Shown here: one piece after another, positions 1 through 12,092 of the stretch
How positions within the stretch are numbered: the first letter of the stretch is position 1
Layout of the letters: each line of letters opens with the position of its first letter
NCBI GenBank assembly: GCA_028066055.1
Contig: JALCBY010000017.1
Coordinates: 18,459-82,458, forward strand
Direction of reading: 5' to 3'
Length of the DNA: 64,000 nucleotides
Source: Hyphomicrobiaceae bacterium
GTDB taxonomy: Bacteria; Pseudomonadota; Alphaproteobacteria; Rhizobiales; Methyloligellaceae
The notes under the pieces: model-generated
Database searches by the model: none
Told to the model about the DNA's origin: nothing
Seen by the model: only the letters and a program-made list of their open reading frames with translations
Program-made: the position numbers and the translations under genes

Positions 1-360
1 GAAGGTGAGCACTGGCCGGCACTTCTCGTCCGGTGGGAATTTGCGCTGCTTGATGAGCTCGGTTTCGGGCTCGACCTCGACGAATGCGCCGCCACGGGAA
101 CGACGGAAGATCTCATCTATGTATCCCCTAAGACCGGGCGCGCCGTCAGCCGCGGGGCCGGGGCACCCTATGCGGACAAACTGCTCGCCCTCCCGGCATT
201 TCTCCTGCCCGGGAATGGCGGCGGCGCCAGTCCGAGCGATCGGGACGTCGCGGACGGTTTTGCGCTCACAAGCTACTTTTTTGAAAAGAATGTCTGGCAA
301 CCGCGCAACATGACACCGCCTCAGGTGCGCGAACGCCTCGTAGCCCGCTTGTGCGGCTGA
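1..360 (+). CDS. recO: DNA repair protein RecO, C-terminal part (5' end outside window)
   Basis: The frame is open from the first base and ends in TGA at 358-360, giving 119 residues without a start; RecO is usually about 240 residues, so roughly half is missing on the left. The visible part has the RecO C-terminal pattern: WEFALLDELGF, then a short loop and the segment LIYVSPKTGRAVS, and an ending with FFEKNVW and VRERLVARL. RecO loads RecA onto gapped DNA with RecR. It lies 68 bp upstream of parC on the same strand. No zinc-binding cysteine cluster is visible in this part. Recognition is from motif memory and fairly secure. Confidence 0.85.
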   Translation, partial: EGEHWPALLVRWEFALLDELGFGLDLDECAATGTTEDLIYVSPKTGRAVSRGAGAPYADKLLALPAFLLPGNGGGASPSDRDVADGFALTSYFFEKNVWQPRNMTPPQVRERLVARLCG

Positions 361-428
361 TATGCGCGGGGTGTAATCCGCCGCGCAAGGGCGTTGTGCG
401 ACTCACTTGCTTGAGCTAATCGTGGACT

Positions 429-2666
<2,238 letters not shown>

Positions 2667-2699
2667 GCGGAAACCGAAACGCTCCAGAGTGAAACGCAA

Positions 2700-3149
2700 A
2701 TGCACGTATCGCTGAGACAAGCACGTGCCGAAGACGCCGCACACGTGCGTGCGCTCATCCGCGCCGCTTACGGCATGTATGTGCCGCGCATGGACCGGGA
2801 GCCCGCGCCAATGTTGGCAGACTATGAGGCACTCGTGGCGGACGGTGTTGTCACGGTCGCCTGGGTCGGCGACATGATCGCAGGCGCGTTAATTTGCTAT
2901 CCGCGCGACCATGCCCTGCATGTGGAAAATGTCGGCGTGAACCCGGACTTTCAGGGCCACGGGATCGGCAAGCTGCTGATGCGCGAGGCGGAGGATCAGA
3001 CACGTGCCCACGGCCTGAGCAAAATCGAACTCTACACGAATGAGGTCATGACGGAGAACATCCCGTTCTACGAGGCGCTGGGTTATGTGATCGTCAACCG
3101 TGCGGAACAGGACGGGTATCAGCGCATCTTTTTTGAAAAAGAGCTCTAG
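2700..3149 (+). CDS. GNAT family N-acetyltransferase
   Basis: A 149-residue single-domain GNAT protein. The acetyl-CoA pyrophosphate-binding motif A reads VNPDFQGHGIGKLLM with QGHGIG at residues 85-90, and the family's late motif NIPFYEALGY follows near 120-130. The substrate cannot be told. The gene starts 33 bp after parC on the same strand, so it may be co-transcribed. Its stop codon (3147-3149) directly abuts a palindromic repeat at 3150, which probably forms the transcript's 3' hairpin. Confidence 0.85.
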   Translation: MHVSLRQARAEDAAHVRALIRAAYGMYVPRMDREPAPMLADYEALVADGVVTVAWVGDMIAGALICYPRDHALHVENVGVNPDFQGHGIGKLLMREAEDQTRAHGLSKIELYTNEVMTENIPFYEALGYVIVNRAEQDGYQRIFFEKEL

Positions 3150-3239
3150 GTATTAAGGGGACAGTTTACTTAATTCAGCCTATATCTTGAATGACTCTAC
3201 GAGTCGGATCGCGAATTAAGTAAACTGTCCCCTTAATAC
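3150..3239. repeat. Palindromic REP/MITE-like element, copy A
   Basis: Two perfect 26-bp inverted arms (3151-3176 and 3213-3238, starting TATTAAGGGGACAGTTTACT) enclose a 36-bp centre that contains a second small palindrome, GACTCTACGAGTC, at 3193-3205. One more outer base pair (3150/3239) can form. The element fills the gap between the convergent GNAT and bpt genes and begins right after the GNAT stop. A second copy is at 43778-43866 with the centre reversed. The arms resemble short palindromes mobilised by Y1 (RAYT) transposases, but no such transposase is in the window, so the class is inferred. Confidence 0.85.
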
Positions 3240-3267
3240 TAATACCGTGTAGATCCGGTGCGGAGAT

Positions 3268-4032
3268 CTATCCTTGCTGGCGCATCCAGCCGTCCGACGT
3301 CAGGAATTCCTGCGGGCCGAAACGGGTCTTGTAGCCCATCTTCGGCGAACCCTCGATCCAGTAGCCGAGATAGACATAGGGCAGGCCGAGTTGCTGTGCA
3401 AAGTCCACATGCTCGAGGATCATGTGGGTGCCCAGACTGCGCGCGGAAAGCGCGGGATCGAAAAAGCTGTAGACCATCGAGATGCCATCGCTCAGCTGGT
3501 CGCACAGGGCCGCGGCCACCAGGACGCGCTCGTCGCTGTCTTCGTAAAAATCGGAATCTTCCGGCAATGAGCTCGCCGGCACCCGGTATTCGGTGAGGAA
3601 CGTGTTGACGACGCTGTCCTCGATCATCATCGCGTAATCGAGGACCGTCATGTCGGCCATGCCGCCGTCGCCGTGACGGCGATCGATATAGGACCGGAAC
3701 AGCGAATACTGTTCCGATGTCGGCACCGGGCCGCAGCGCCGGATATTCAGATCACGGTTCAACTGCCGAACCCGCTTGAAGCTGCGCCTCGGTTCGAACT
3801 CGTCGACGACGATGCGTACGGGCACGCATGCCGTGCAGCCGTCGCAGTAGGGCGTATAGGCGATGTTCTGGCTGCGCCGGAACCCGCCCTTGAGCAGCCG
3901 GTCGATCAGCTTGCCGGAACGGCCATGCGAAAGATGTGTGAACAGCTTGCGTTCCAGACGTCCGGGAAGGTAGGGGCAGGGCTGCGCCGTCGTGATGTAG
4001 AATTGCGGAAAATCGGTCTTGTGTTCGCTCAC
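3268..4032 (-). CDS. bpt: Aspartate/glutamate leucyltransferase (Bpt, ATE family)
   Basis: A 254-residue aminoacyl-tRNA-protein transferase. In the N-degron pathway Bpt transfers leucine from Leu-tRNA to proteins with N-terminal Asp or Glu, marking them for ClpS/ClpAP. Family hallmarks are CPYLPGRLERKLFTHL at residues 19-34 with Cys19, and the cysteine cluster YTPYCDGCTACVPVR (Cys63, Cys66, Cys69). The C-terminal half carries LGYWIEGSPKMGYK and FGPQEFL. The start ATG is 49 bp downstream of the SLC13 permease stop. The 3' end faces the palindromic element and the GNAT gene. Confidence 0.93.
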   Translation of the reverse strand: MSEHKTDFPQFYITTAQPCPYLPGRLERKLFTHLSHGRSGKLIDRLLKGGFRRSQNIAYTPYCDGCTACVPVRIVVDEFEPRRSFKRVRQLNRDLNIRRCGPVPTSEQYSLFRSYIDRRHGDGGMADMTVLDYAMMIEDSVVNTFLTEYRVPASSLPEDSDFYEDSDERVLVAAALCDQLSDGISMVYSFFDPALSARSLGTHMILEHVDFAQQLGLPYVYLGYWIEGSPKMGYKTRFGPQEFLTSDGWMRQQG

Positions 4033-4081
4033 TGGTTTTCCGGTCCCTCAAGGTGCATTTACGTCTTCCGAACGACAGGCA

Positions 4082-5938
4082 CTACATAGAAAAGTAAAGC
4101 GGCGCAAAGAAAGAATAGGCGAGCCATATAAGGACGATCAAGGGCAACCCGGCAATCATGAAGTCGCGAAAGCGATAATGCCCCGGCCCCATGACGATCA
4201 GGTTGGTCTGATAGGCGATGGGCGTCGCGAATGAACAGTTGAGCGCGAAGATCAGCCCGTAAACGAACGGCATCGGGTCGGCGCCGATCTGGTTTGCCGC
4301 ACTCACCACGATGGGCGCGAACAGGGCGCCCGTCGCGTGGTTGCTCAGGAAATTTGTGAGAATGGCCACGAGCAGAAACAGGGCGGACAGCAGCACCACG
4401 GGCCCATGGCCGGAGAAAATGGAGACAACCTTCCGGGCGAGGAATTCCGCACCCCCGGTCGCTTCCAGCGCTACCGCCATGGCGAATGCGGCACCGATCA
4501 GGAGGAAAATGCGCCCGTCGAAGGCCCGCGCGGCCTGCGGCACGGTCAAAGCCCCCACCAGAACCATGCCGATGGCGCCCGAAATGGCGGCGATCGAGAT
4601 CGGCACGAAGCCGCTTGCTGCGCCGAGAATCATCGCCGTGAAGACGATCATCGCGCTTTTGGCATGATGCGGCACGGGCAGTTCGGCGCGCGAACGCGCT
4701 AGCAGCAACAGGTCGCGATGGTCGCGCAGGTTGCGGACCGCCTGCGGCGTTCCAAGCAAAAGCAGGACATCTCCCGCGATCAGGCGAATCTTGTGAAACG
4801 GATCATGCATCATCCGGCTGTGACGCTCGATACCGAGCAATGTGCACCCCGTATCGAAGCGGAACCGTTCGGGACGCAATGCGCGGCCGATGCGCGGCGA
4901 CCCCGGCGCGATGACGACCTCGGTCATGATCAGGCGCTCGCGTTCCCCGCCCTGGACGGGTTCCGCGTCGTCCGGATGCTCTTCCGCCTGTGCGAGATCG
5001 CCGATGACGGAGCGGTCTCGGGCAATCGCCTCCATGAGGTTGCGCCGCGTCGCGGCAATCATCAGCACATCGCCTCGCTGCAGCGTGAGATCCTCGAATG
5101 GCGGCAGGACGGACCGGCCCTCGCGCTGGACCAGCTTCACGGTCATCTGGTGCAGGCCGGGAAACAGCCCCGCCACGGATTTTATGCCGATCCAGGGGTG
5201 GCCCTCATTGAGCGTGATCTGCGCAATGAAATGCTTGCCGCGCTCTCCATCGGTCTGCCCCAGAACCGGGCTCGGTTTGATCAGACGGGGAATGACGAAG
5301 ATGACGTAGAGGGCGCCGATGCCGGCGAGCAGCAGGCCCGGCACGGTGAAATCAAAGAAGTTGATTGTGGGAATGTCGTTGGCCTCCGCAACGGTTGCCG
5401 CGACCAGGTTTGCCGACGAACCGATCAGCGTGGTCATACCGCCGAGGATGGCGATGAAACTAAGCGGCATCAGCACATGCGCCGCCGTCTTGCCGAGGCG
5501 CGCGGCAAGCGCGCTCAGGATCGGAATGAACAGGATTACGACGGGTGTGTTGTTCAGGAAGGCGCTGAGCAGCGCGGCAATGACCAGAATGGTCGGCAGC
5601 GCGGCGGCCGGGGCAATCTTGATCAGTCCGCGAAAAATCTCCGTCGATTTCTCGATCGTTCCGGTCTGGATCAGCGCCTGGCCGACCATGAGCAGGGCGA
5701 GGATCGTGAAAACGACCGGGTTGGCGAAACCGGCCAGCAGCGTCGTGATGTTGACCGGGGTCGGCCCCGCCGTCACGTTCAAGGGGAAGAAGTGAAACAG
5801 GGCGAGCAGCGCAAGCACTGTCAACCCTGCTGAGAGTTCCAGCGGAATACGCTCGATGGCGAACAGAATGACGGCGGCGAGAATGATCGCGAACGTGACC
5901 CACATGTGGGCCTGTTCGATGCCGGGAAGCAAACTCAT
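4082..5938 (-). CDS. SLC13/DASS-type permease with two RCK_C (TrkA-C) domains
   Basis: A 618-residue membrane transporter. About six N-terminal and six C-terminal membrane segments flank a cytoplasmic middle with two TrkA-C-like modules (about 225-305 and 325-410, each ending in a GDVLL/GDVLM strand). The paired substrate-binding signatures of the divalent-anion symporter superfamily are visible: LNNTPVVILFIP and TTLIGSSANL in the first half, LSNHATGALFAP and TPIAYQTNLIVMGPG in the second. Substrate is unknown; members with RCK_C domains are often linked to sulfate or other anions. It sits between RDD and bpt, an insertion into a pair I expect to be adjacent in many relatives. Confidence 0.85.
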   Translation of the reverse strand: MSLLPGIEQAHMWVTFAIILAAVILFAIERIPLELSAGLTVLALLALFHFFPLNVTAGPTPVNITTLLAGFANPVVFTILALLMVGQALIQTGTIEKSTEIFRGLIKIAPAAALPTILVIAALLSAFLNNTPVVILFIPILSALAARLGKTAAHVLMPLSFIAILGGMTTLIGSSANLVAATVAEANDIPTINFFDFTVPGLLLAGIGALYVIFVIPRLIKPSPVLGQTDGERGKHFIAQITLNEGHPWIGIKSVAGLFPGLHQMTVKLVQREGRSVLPPFEDLTLQRGDVLMIAATRRNLMEAIARDRSVIGDLAQAEEHPDDAEPVQGGERERLIMTEVVIAPGSPRIGRALRPERFRFDTGCTLLGIERHSRMMHDPFHKIRLIAGDVLLLLGTPQAVRNLRDHRDLLLLARSRAELPVPHHAKSAMIVFTAMILGAASGFVPISIAAISGAIGMVLVGALTVPQAARAFDGRIFLLIGAAFAMAVALEATGGAEFLARKVVSIFSGHGPVVLLSALFLLVAILTNFLSNHATGALFAPIVVSAANQIGADPMPFVYGLIFALNCSFATPIAYQTNLIVMGPGHYRFRDFMIAGLPLIVLIWLAYSFFAPLYFSM

Positions 5939-6004
5939 GCTCGCGATAGTAGGGCAGAATCAGCCTCCTATCGCCACCAAACTGCTGGGCATGTGGATAG
6001 TTCG

Positions 6005-6538
6005 CTAGAGACGCCGGTAAAGGTCCGCGCGCTCATCTGAATTGATCACGACCGTACCCGCCAGAAAGTCGTGGAGGCAGCGCTTGCGCGCATTGAACGG
6101 CGCGATCAGCAGCACAAAGGGCGTAAGGAACACGACCGAGACATAGTAGAGCACGGCGTGAAATGCGGCGAGCAGCGCGTACATGGGTGCGCCGTACCAG
6201 GTGCGCATCTGCAAATCCGTTGCTCGCATGCCAATGGTCGCGGACTGCGGCCCGCTCAGCGTGATAGCATTATAGGTGAGGGCGATCACCGGAAATGCGA
6301 GCCCGAACAGCAACCAGGCCAAACCGAGCGTGAAAATGCCGGCAACCAGCAGAAAAACGTAGGCCAGAATGGTCAGCGCGAAAATGATCACGACATCGAT
6401 GATGAAAGCCATGACGCGGCGGCCCAGAACGCCTTCGAAATACTCGCTCTGAGTGACCGGGTCATACGCATGCGGCTTGTCCGCGGCCTCGAAACTCACA
6501 TCGCGCGGGGCTTGATTGGGGGCCGGCTCTATCGCCAT
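6005..6538 (-). CDS. RDD family membrane protein
   Basis: A 177-residue protein with an RDD domain: a polar N-terminus, GRRVMAFIIDVVIIFALTIL near residues 40-60, further hydrophobic segments, the conserved IGMRATDLQM, and the end segment NARKRCLHDFLAGTVVI. The ATG at 6538 is chosen because AGGAGGT (complement of 6549-6555) lies 10 bases upstream; a GTG at 6574 would add 12 residues without a comparable signal. It is first in an apparent leftward unit RDD-SLC13-bpt. Function of RDD proteins here is unknown; some act as ion transporters. Confidence 0.85.
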   Translation of the reverse strand: MAIEPAPNQAPRDVSFEAADKPHAYDPVTQSEYFEGVLGRRVMAFIIDVVIIFALTILAYVFLLVAGIFTLGLAWLLFGLAFPVIALTYNAITLSGPQSATIGMRATDLQMRTWYGAPMYALLAAFHAVLYYVSVVFLTPFVLLIAPFNARKRCLHDFLAGTVVINSDERADLYRRL

Positions 6539-6626
6539 GGGATTATGCACCTCCTGAATCCGTGATTGGTTCACCCCTTAGATGGTGACGACGGGATTGA
6601 AGGGCAAGAGCTTTCAGAATCGGACG

Positions 6627-7889
6627 CTAATATGCGCCGAAGTCACCGTCGGCGCCGGAGCGCCTTTCGACCTCGAACCCGGCTTCGCGCATCTTGTCCA
6701 TCACCTTCGCGGCATGTGCCGCGTCCTTGGTCTCGATCACGATATCCAGCGTTGCCCCCTTGGCCGGCACATCGAGAAATGTCCGCCGGTGCGAGACCTC
6801 CAGAATGTTGGCGCCTGCCTTGCCGAGCATGGATGCGATCGTTCCGAGCACGCCGGGCTGATCGGTGATATTGAGCCGCAGCGAGACGATCTTCTCCTCA
6901 TACTCAAGCCCCCGCACCACGATGGAGGCGAGCATCCGGGGATCGATGTTCCCGCCGGTCAGCACCAGCCCGATTTTCCTGCCCTGGAACCGGTCCGGCT
7001 CTTTCGAGATCGCGGCAAGTCCCGATGCGCCGGCACCTTCGGACATGGTCTTCTGAACTGTGAGCAGTGTACAGATGGCGCGCTCGATCGCCGCCTCGTC
7101 GACGAGGATGATGTCCGAAACCAGATCGCGGACGATCGGCAGGGTGAGATCTCCCACCTTCTTGACCGCAATGCCTTCCGCAAGCGTCTGTCCTCCGCAG
7201 ACAGGTTCTTCATCACGGACCCCGTGGTGCATCGACGGGAAATATTCCGCCTCGACGCCGATGATCTCGATGCCGGGTTTCAGGGCCTTGGCGGCAACGG
7301 CGCATCCCGCAATCAGGCCGCCGCCGCCGACCGGCACCACGATCATGTCGAGATCCGGCTGATCAGCGAGCATCTCTACACCGACAGTGCCCTGGCCGGT
7401 AATCACCAGCGGATCGTCATACGGGTGGACGAATGTGAGATTGCGCTCGGCGGCGATGATGTCCGCCGTCTCCCGCGATTCGGCGATGGTTTCGCCAGCG
7501 AGGACCACCTCCGCGCCGAGGGCTTCCGTATTTCCAACCTTCACAAAGGGCGTGCCCTCCGGCATCACGATCAGGGCAGGGATGCCAAGCCGGCTCGCGT
7601 GATAGGCAACCGCCTGAGCGTGATTTCCGGCCGAAATCGCGATAACGCCGCGTTTGCGCTCGTCACCGCTCAGGGAATCCAGTTTCAGGTATGCGCCGCG
7701 ATCCTTGAAGGAATTGGTGAATTGAAGATTCTCATACTTGATGAAGATCTCCGCGCCGGTAAGCGCGGAGAGCTTGGGCGCCGCGATCAACGGCGTGCGC
7801 ACAACATGCCCTTTGAGGGTCTTGGCCGCGCTTTCGATTTCCGCCAGCGTCGTGGCGTATGCGGGCGGCGGCTTCTCGGCAATCGCCAC
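6627..7889 (-). CDS. ilvA: Threonine ammonia-lyase with C-terminal ACT domain
   Basis: A 420-residue PLP enzyme that deaminates threonine (and usually serine) to 2-oxobutyrate. The PLP lysine is K62 in NSFKDRGA, the glycine loop GGGGLIAG follows near residue 185, and an ACT-like domain fills about 345-412 (NITDQPGVLGTIASMLGKAG, then the SHRR motif), as in the TdcB-like ACT group. The chosen GTG at 7889 is one base after the hemB stop, so translation is probably coupled to hemB. An upstream in-frame ATG at 7931 would add an arginine-rich tail overlapping hemB and is less likely. The symbol could equally be tdcB. Confidence 0.88.
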   Translation of the reverse strand: MAIAEKPPPAYATTLAEIESAAKTLKGHVVRTPLIAAPKLSALTGAEIFIKYENLQFTNSFKDRGAYLKLDSLSGDERKRGVIAISAGNHAQAVAYHASRLGIPALIVMPEGTPFVKVGNTEALGAEVVLAGETIAESRETADIIAAERNLTFVHPYDDPLVITGQGTVGVEMLADQPDLDMIVVPVGGGGLIAGCAVAAKALKPGIEIIGVEAEYFPSMHHGVRDEEPVCGGQTLAEGIAVKKVGDLTLPIVRDLVSDIILVDEAAIERAICTLLTVQKTMSEGAGASGLAAISKEPDRFQGRKIGLVLTGGNIDPRMLASIVVRGLEYEEKIVSLRLNITDQPGVLGTIASMLGKAGANILEVSHRRTFLDVPAKGATLDIVIETKDAAHAAKVMDKMREAGFEVERRSGADGDFGAY

Positions 7890-7890
7890 G

Positions 7891-10013
<2,123 letters not shown>

Positions 10014-10135
10014 CAATTGCGCTCTATGCCGGCTGCGGTGAATTGTCTTAAACACGGCACGGCGCCTTGAGGATTTGCCGCGCCGGTGTATAGCTCCAAA
10101 CCGCCCGATTGAAGGCATGTATGAGATGGGGACTC

Positions 10136-11200
10136 ATGAGCAAAAACCAAGACATACTGCTGGAACAGCGCGACAGATGCGGCGTCGCCACGCTGAACAG
10201 GCCAAAGGCGCTCAATGCCCTGAACTACGGCATGATCGCCGATCTGGAGGCGTCCTACATCAAATGGGCCATCGATCCCTACATTTACGGCACGGTGTTG
10301 AGATCGGCATCGGACCGCGCCTTCTGCAGCGGCGGTGACCTCAAGGCCATCTACGAGGCGAAGTCGTCGGGAAACATCGATACGATCCTGGAGAAGTATA
10401 CCAGCGAGTACCAGCACAACTGGACGCTCGACCGGTTCATGAAGCCCCACGTGGCGCTGATGGACGGGATCGTGTTCGGCGGCGGCGTCGGCGCCTCGCT
10501 CTACGGCACCCACAAGGTCGCCGGCGAAAACTACAGCTTTGCCATGCCCGAGGTCCGGATCGGCTTCTTTCCCGATGTCGGCGCAACCTATTTCCTGCCG
10601 CGGATGCCGGGCCAGATCGGGCTTTATCTCGCCCTGACCGGAAATGCGATCAATCGCGCCGACGCCTATGCGCTGGGACTGCTGACCCATTGTATCGATG
10701 CGTCCGAGTTCGATGCCATTTGCGACGCCATGTCCGACGCGGAACCCATCGACCCTGTGCTCGACAGCCGTCATGTCGATCCGGGGCCGTCGAAGCTTCT
10801 GGAGATGCAATATCAGATCGACCGGCACTTCTCGCATGCATCGGTCGAGGAAATCCTCGCCTCCCTCGACGCGGCGAATGGCGATGAAAAGGAGTGGGCG
10901 GCGGATACTGCCGCCACAATCCGCAAAAATTCGCCGCTCAGCCTGAAGGTGGCGTTCCGCCAGGTTACGGCCTTCGGGCTCCTGTCGCTCGATGCCGCAT
11001 TGATCATCGAGGCGCGGGTCGCATACGCCTTTCTGACCGGGGATGAGCTTTACGAGGGTGTTCGCGCCCTGCTGGTGGAGAAGGACGGCAAACCGAAATG
11101 GTCTCCACGCAGCCTGGAGAAGGTCAGCGATGACGTGGTGGACGCCATTTTTGCCGGAAAAGACGTCCCGGGCTTCAGGCCGGCGAACCCGTTTGCCTGA
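10136..11200 (+). CDS. 3-hydroxyisobutyryl-CoA hydrolase (enoyl-CoA hydratase superfamily)
   Basis: A 354-residue crotonase-fold protein with the length and motifs of 3-hydroxyisobutyryl-CoA hydrolases of valine breakdown: LNRPKALNALN, the oxyanion-hole segment FCSGGDLKAI, GIVFGGGVGAS, and FAMPEVRIGFFPDVGATYFLPR with the catalytic acid pair. The C-terminal helix-rich part (from about 230) including FLTGDELYEGVRALLVEKDGKPKW is diagnostic against plain enoyl-CoA hydratases. The ATG at 10136 fits the family N-terminus; TTG at 10109 or ATG at 10121 are in frame alternatives. The 122-bp gap to the extensin-like gene must hold two divergent promoters. Confidence 0.88.
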   Translation: MSKNQDILLEQRDRCGVATLNRPKALNALNYGMIADLEASYIKWAIDPYIYGTVLRSASDRAFCSGGDLKAIYEAKSSGNIDTILEKYTSEYQHNWTLDRFMKPHVALMDGIVFGGGVGASLYGTHKVAGENYSFAMPEVRIGFFPDVGATYFLPRMPGQIGLYLALTGNAINRADAYALGLLTHCIDASEFDAICDAMSDAEPIDPVLDSRHVDPGPSKLLEMQYQIDRHFSHASVEEILASLDAANGDEKEWAADTAATIRKNSPLSLKVAFRQVTAFGLLSLDAALIIEARVAYAFLTGDELYEGVRALLVEKDGKPKWSPRSLEKVSDDVVDAIFAGKDVPGFRPANPFA

Positions 11201-11314
11201 TTTCGACGCCCATCCGTATACGGAATTTTAAGCTTTCCTCTTAAGCCGATTTTAGCCTGCCTCGCGTAGTCTCCGCCCGCATAAGGGGAGACTTACAAAC
11301 AAAAGAGGCAGGTT
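11193..11314 (+). promoter_or_regulatory. ldtR promoter candidate and foldable leader
   Basis: TTGCCT (11193-11198), an 18-bp spacer and TATACG (11217-11222) form a plausible sigma-70 promoter overlapping the end of the preceding gene. Downstream are two nested inverted repeats: CCTGCCTC (11256-11263) with GAGGCAGG (11305-11312), and inside it GTCTCC (11269-11274) with GGAGAC (11287-11292). The right outer arm is also the Shine-Dalgarno region of ldtR (start 11315), so a folded leader would hide it. Alternatively the repeats are operator sites for LdtR itself. The promoter is weakly supported; the repeats are directly seen. Confidence 0.45.
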
Positions 11315-11821
11315 ATGAGCGTCGCATATGACATGACTCATGAGGAACCGGTCGAGAACAACGATATCAAGGACCAGTACCTCAAATCGCTCCGGATGAT
11401 CGAGCGGCTGCACCGGCTGTTGCTCGACGTCATCAAGGATGAATTCGAGCGTCTCGGACATTCGGAGGTGAACAGCGTGCAGGCTTTGCTGCTGTTCAAC
11501 ATAGGGGATGCGGAGTTGACGGCAGGTGAGCTGAGAAGCCGTGGTTACTATCTCGGCTCGAACGTGTCGTACAACCTGAAAAAGCTGGTTGAGGCCGGGT
11601 ATATCCATCACCAGCGTTCGACGAACGACCGCCGTTCGGTACGGGTCAGTTTGACGGACAAGGGCAAGGAGATCTGCCAGGTGATCAACGATCTTTACGA
11701 CCGGCAGATGAAGTCGCTCGAAAAGGTTGGTGGCGTCAATGACGCAGATCTCGATGCCATGAATGATTCGCTGTTCCGCCTGGAACGCTTCTGGGGTGAT
11801 CAGATCCGCTATCGTCTCTGA
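11315..11821 (+). CDS. ldtR: LdtR, MarR-family transcriptional regulator
   Basis: A 168-residue winged-helix protein. Helices MIERLHRLLLDVIKDEFERLG and the recognition region GELRSRGYYLGSNVSYNLKKLVEAGYIHHQRSTNDRRSVRVSLTDKG follow the MarR layout; the GYYLGSNVSYNLKKL stretch is typical of the alphaproteobacterial LdtR group. In Liberibacter and Sinorhizobium, LdtR controls the neighbouring L,D-transpeptidase gene ldtP and motility or stress genes; the same neighbour follows here. A strong terminator (11848-11884) separates the two genes, so ldtP must have its own promoter. SD-like GAGGCAGG precedes the ATG. Confidence 0.9.
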   Translation: MSVAYDMTHEEPVENNDIKDQYLKSLRMIERLHRLLLDVIKDEFERLGHSEVNSVQALLLFNIGDAELTAGELRSRGYYLGSNVSYNLKKLVEAGYIHHQRSTNDRRSVRVSLTDKGKEICQVINDLYDRQMKSLEKVGGVNDADLDAMNDSLFRLERFWGDQIRYRL

Positions 11822-11847
11822 TCTGATACATCTGTCAGCCAACTGCA

Positions 11848-11884
11848 CCCTCGGGGCCGTGAATTCCCCGGGGGTTTTTCTTTT
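11848..11884 (+). terminator. Rho-independent terminator after ldtR
   Basis: CCCTCGGGG (11848-11856) pairs with CCCCGGGGG (11866-11874), one pair being a U-G wobble, across a 9-base loop, followed by TTTTTCTTTT (11875-11884). It starts 27 bp after the ldtR stop. Confidence 0.88.
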
Positions 11885-12092
11885 CCGGCAGGGCTCGCGA
11901 ATTTTCGCCAAATTCCGGTGCCAATGTGCGATTCCCTGCCGAAGAAGAACCTGCCGCACATATGGTCAATCTCACGACGCATAACGAAAATGAGACACAT
12001 GGTCGGGCTTTGTTAACCTCCGGGAGCCTATGGTAATGGGGCAGCGCGTCGTATTGCTGCCCGGATGGGGTCCGGAAGTGAGGACAGGAAAA

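Noticed and set aside
4718..5833. 371-codon rightward frame opposite the SLC13 permease
   Set aside because: Low-complexity Arg/Asp/Gln-rich translation without a domain; a shadow of the permease gene.
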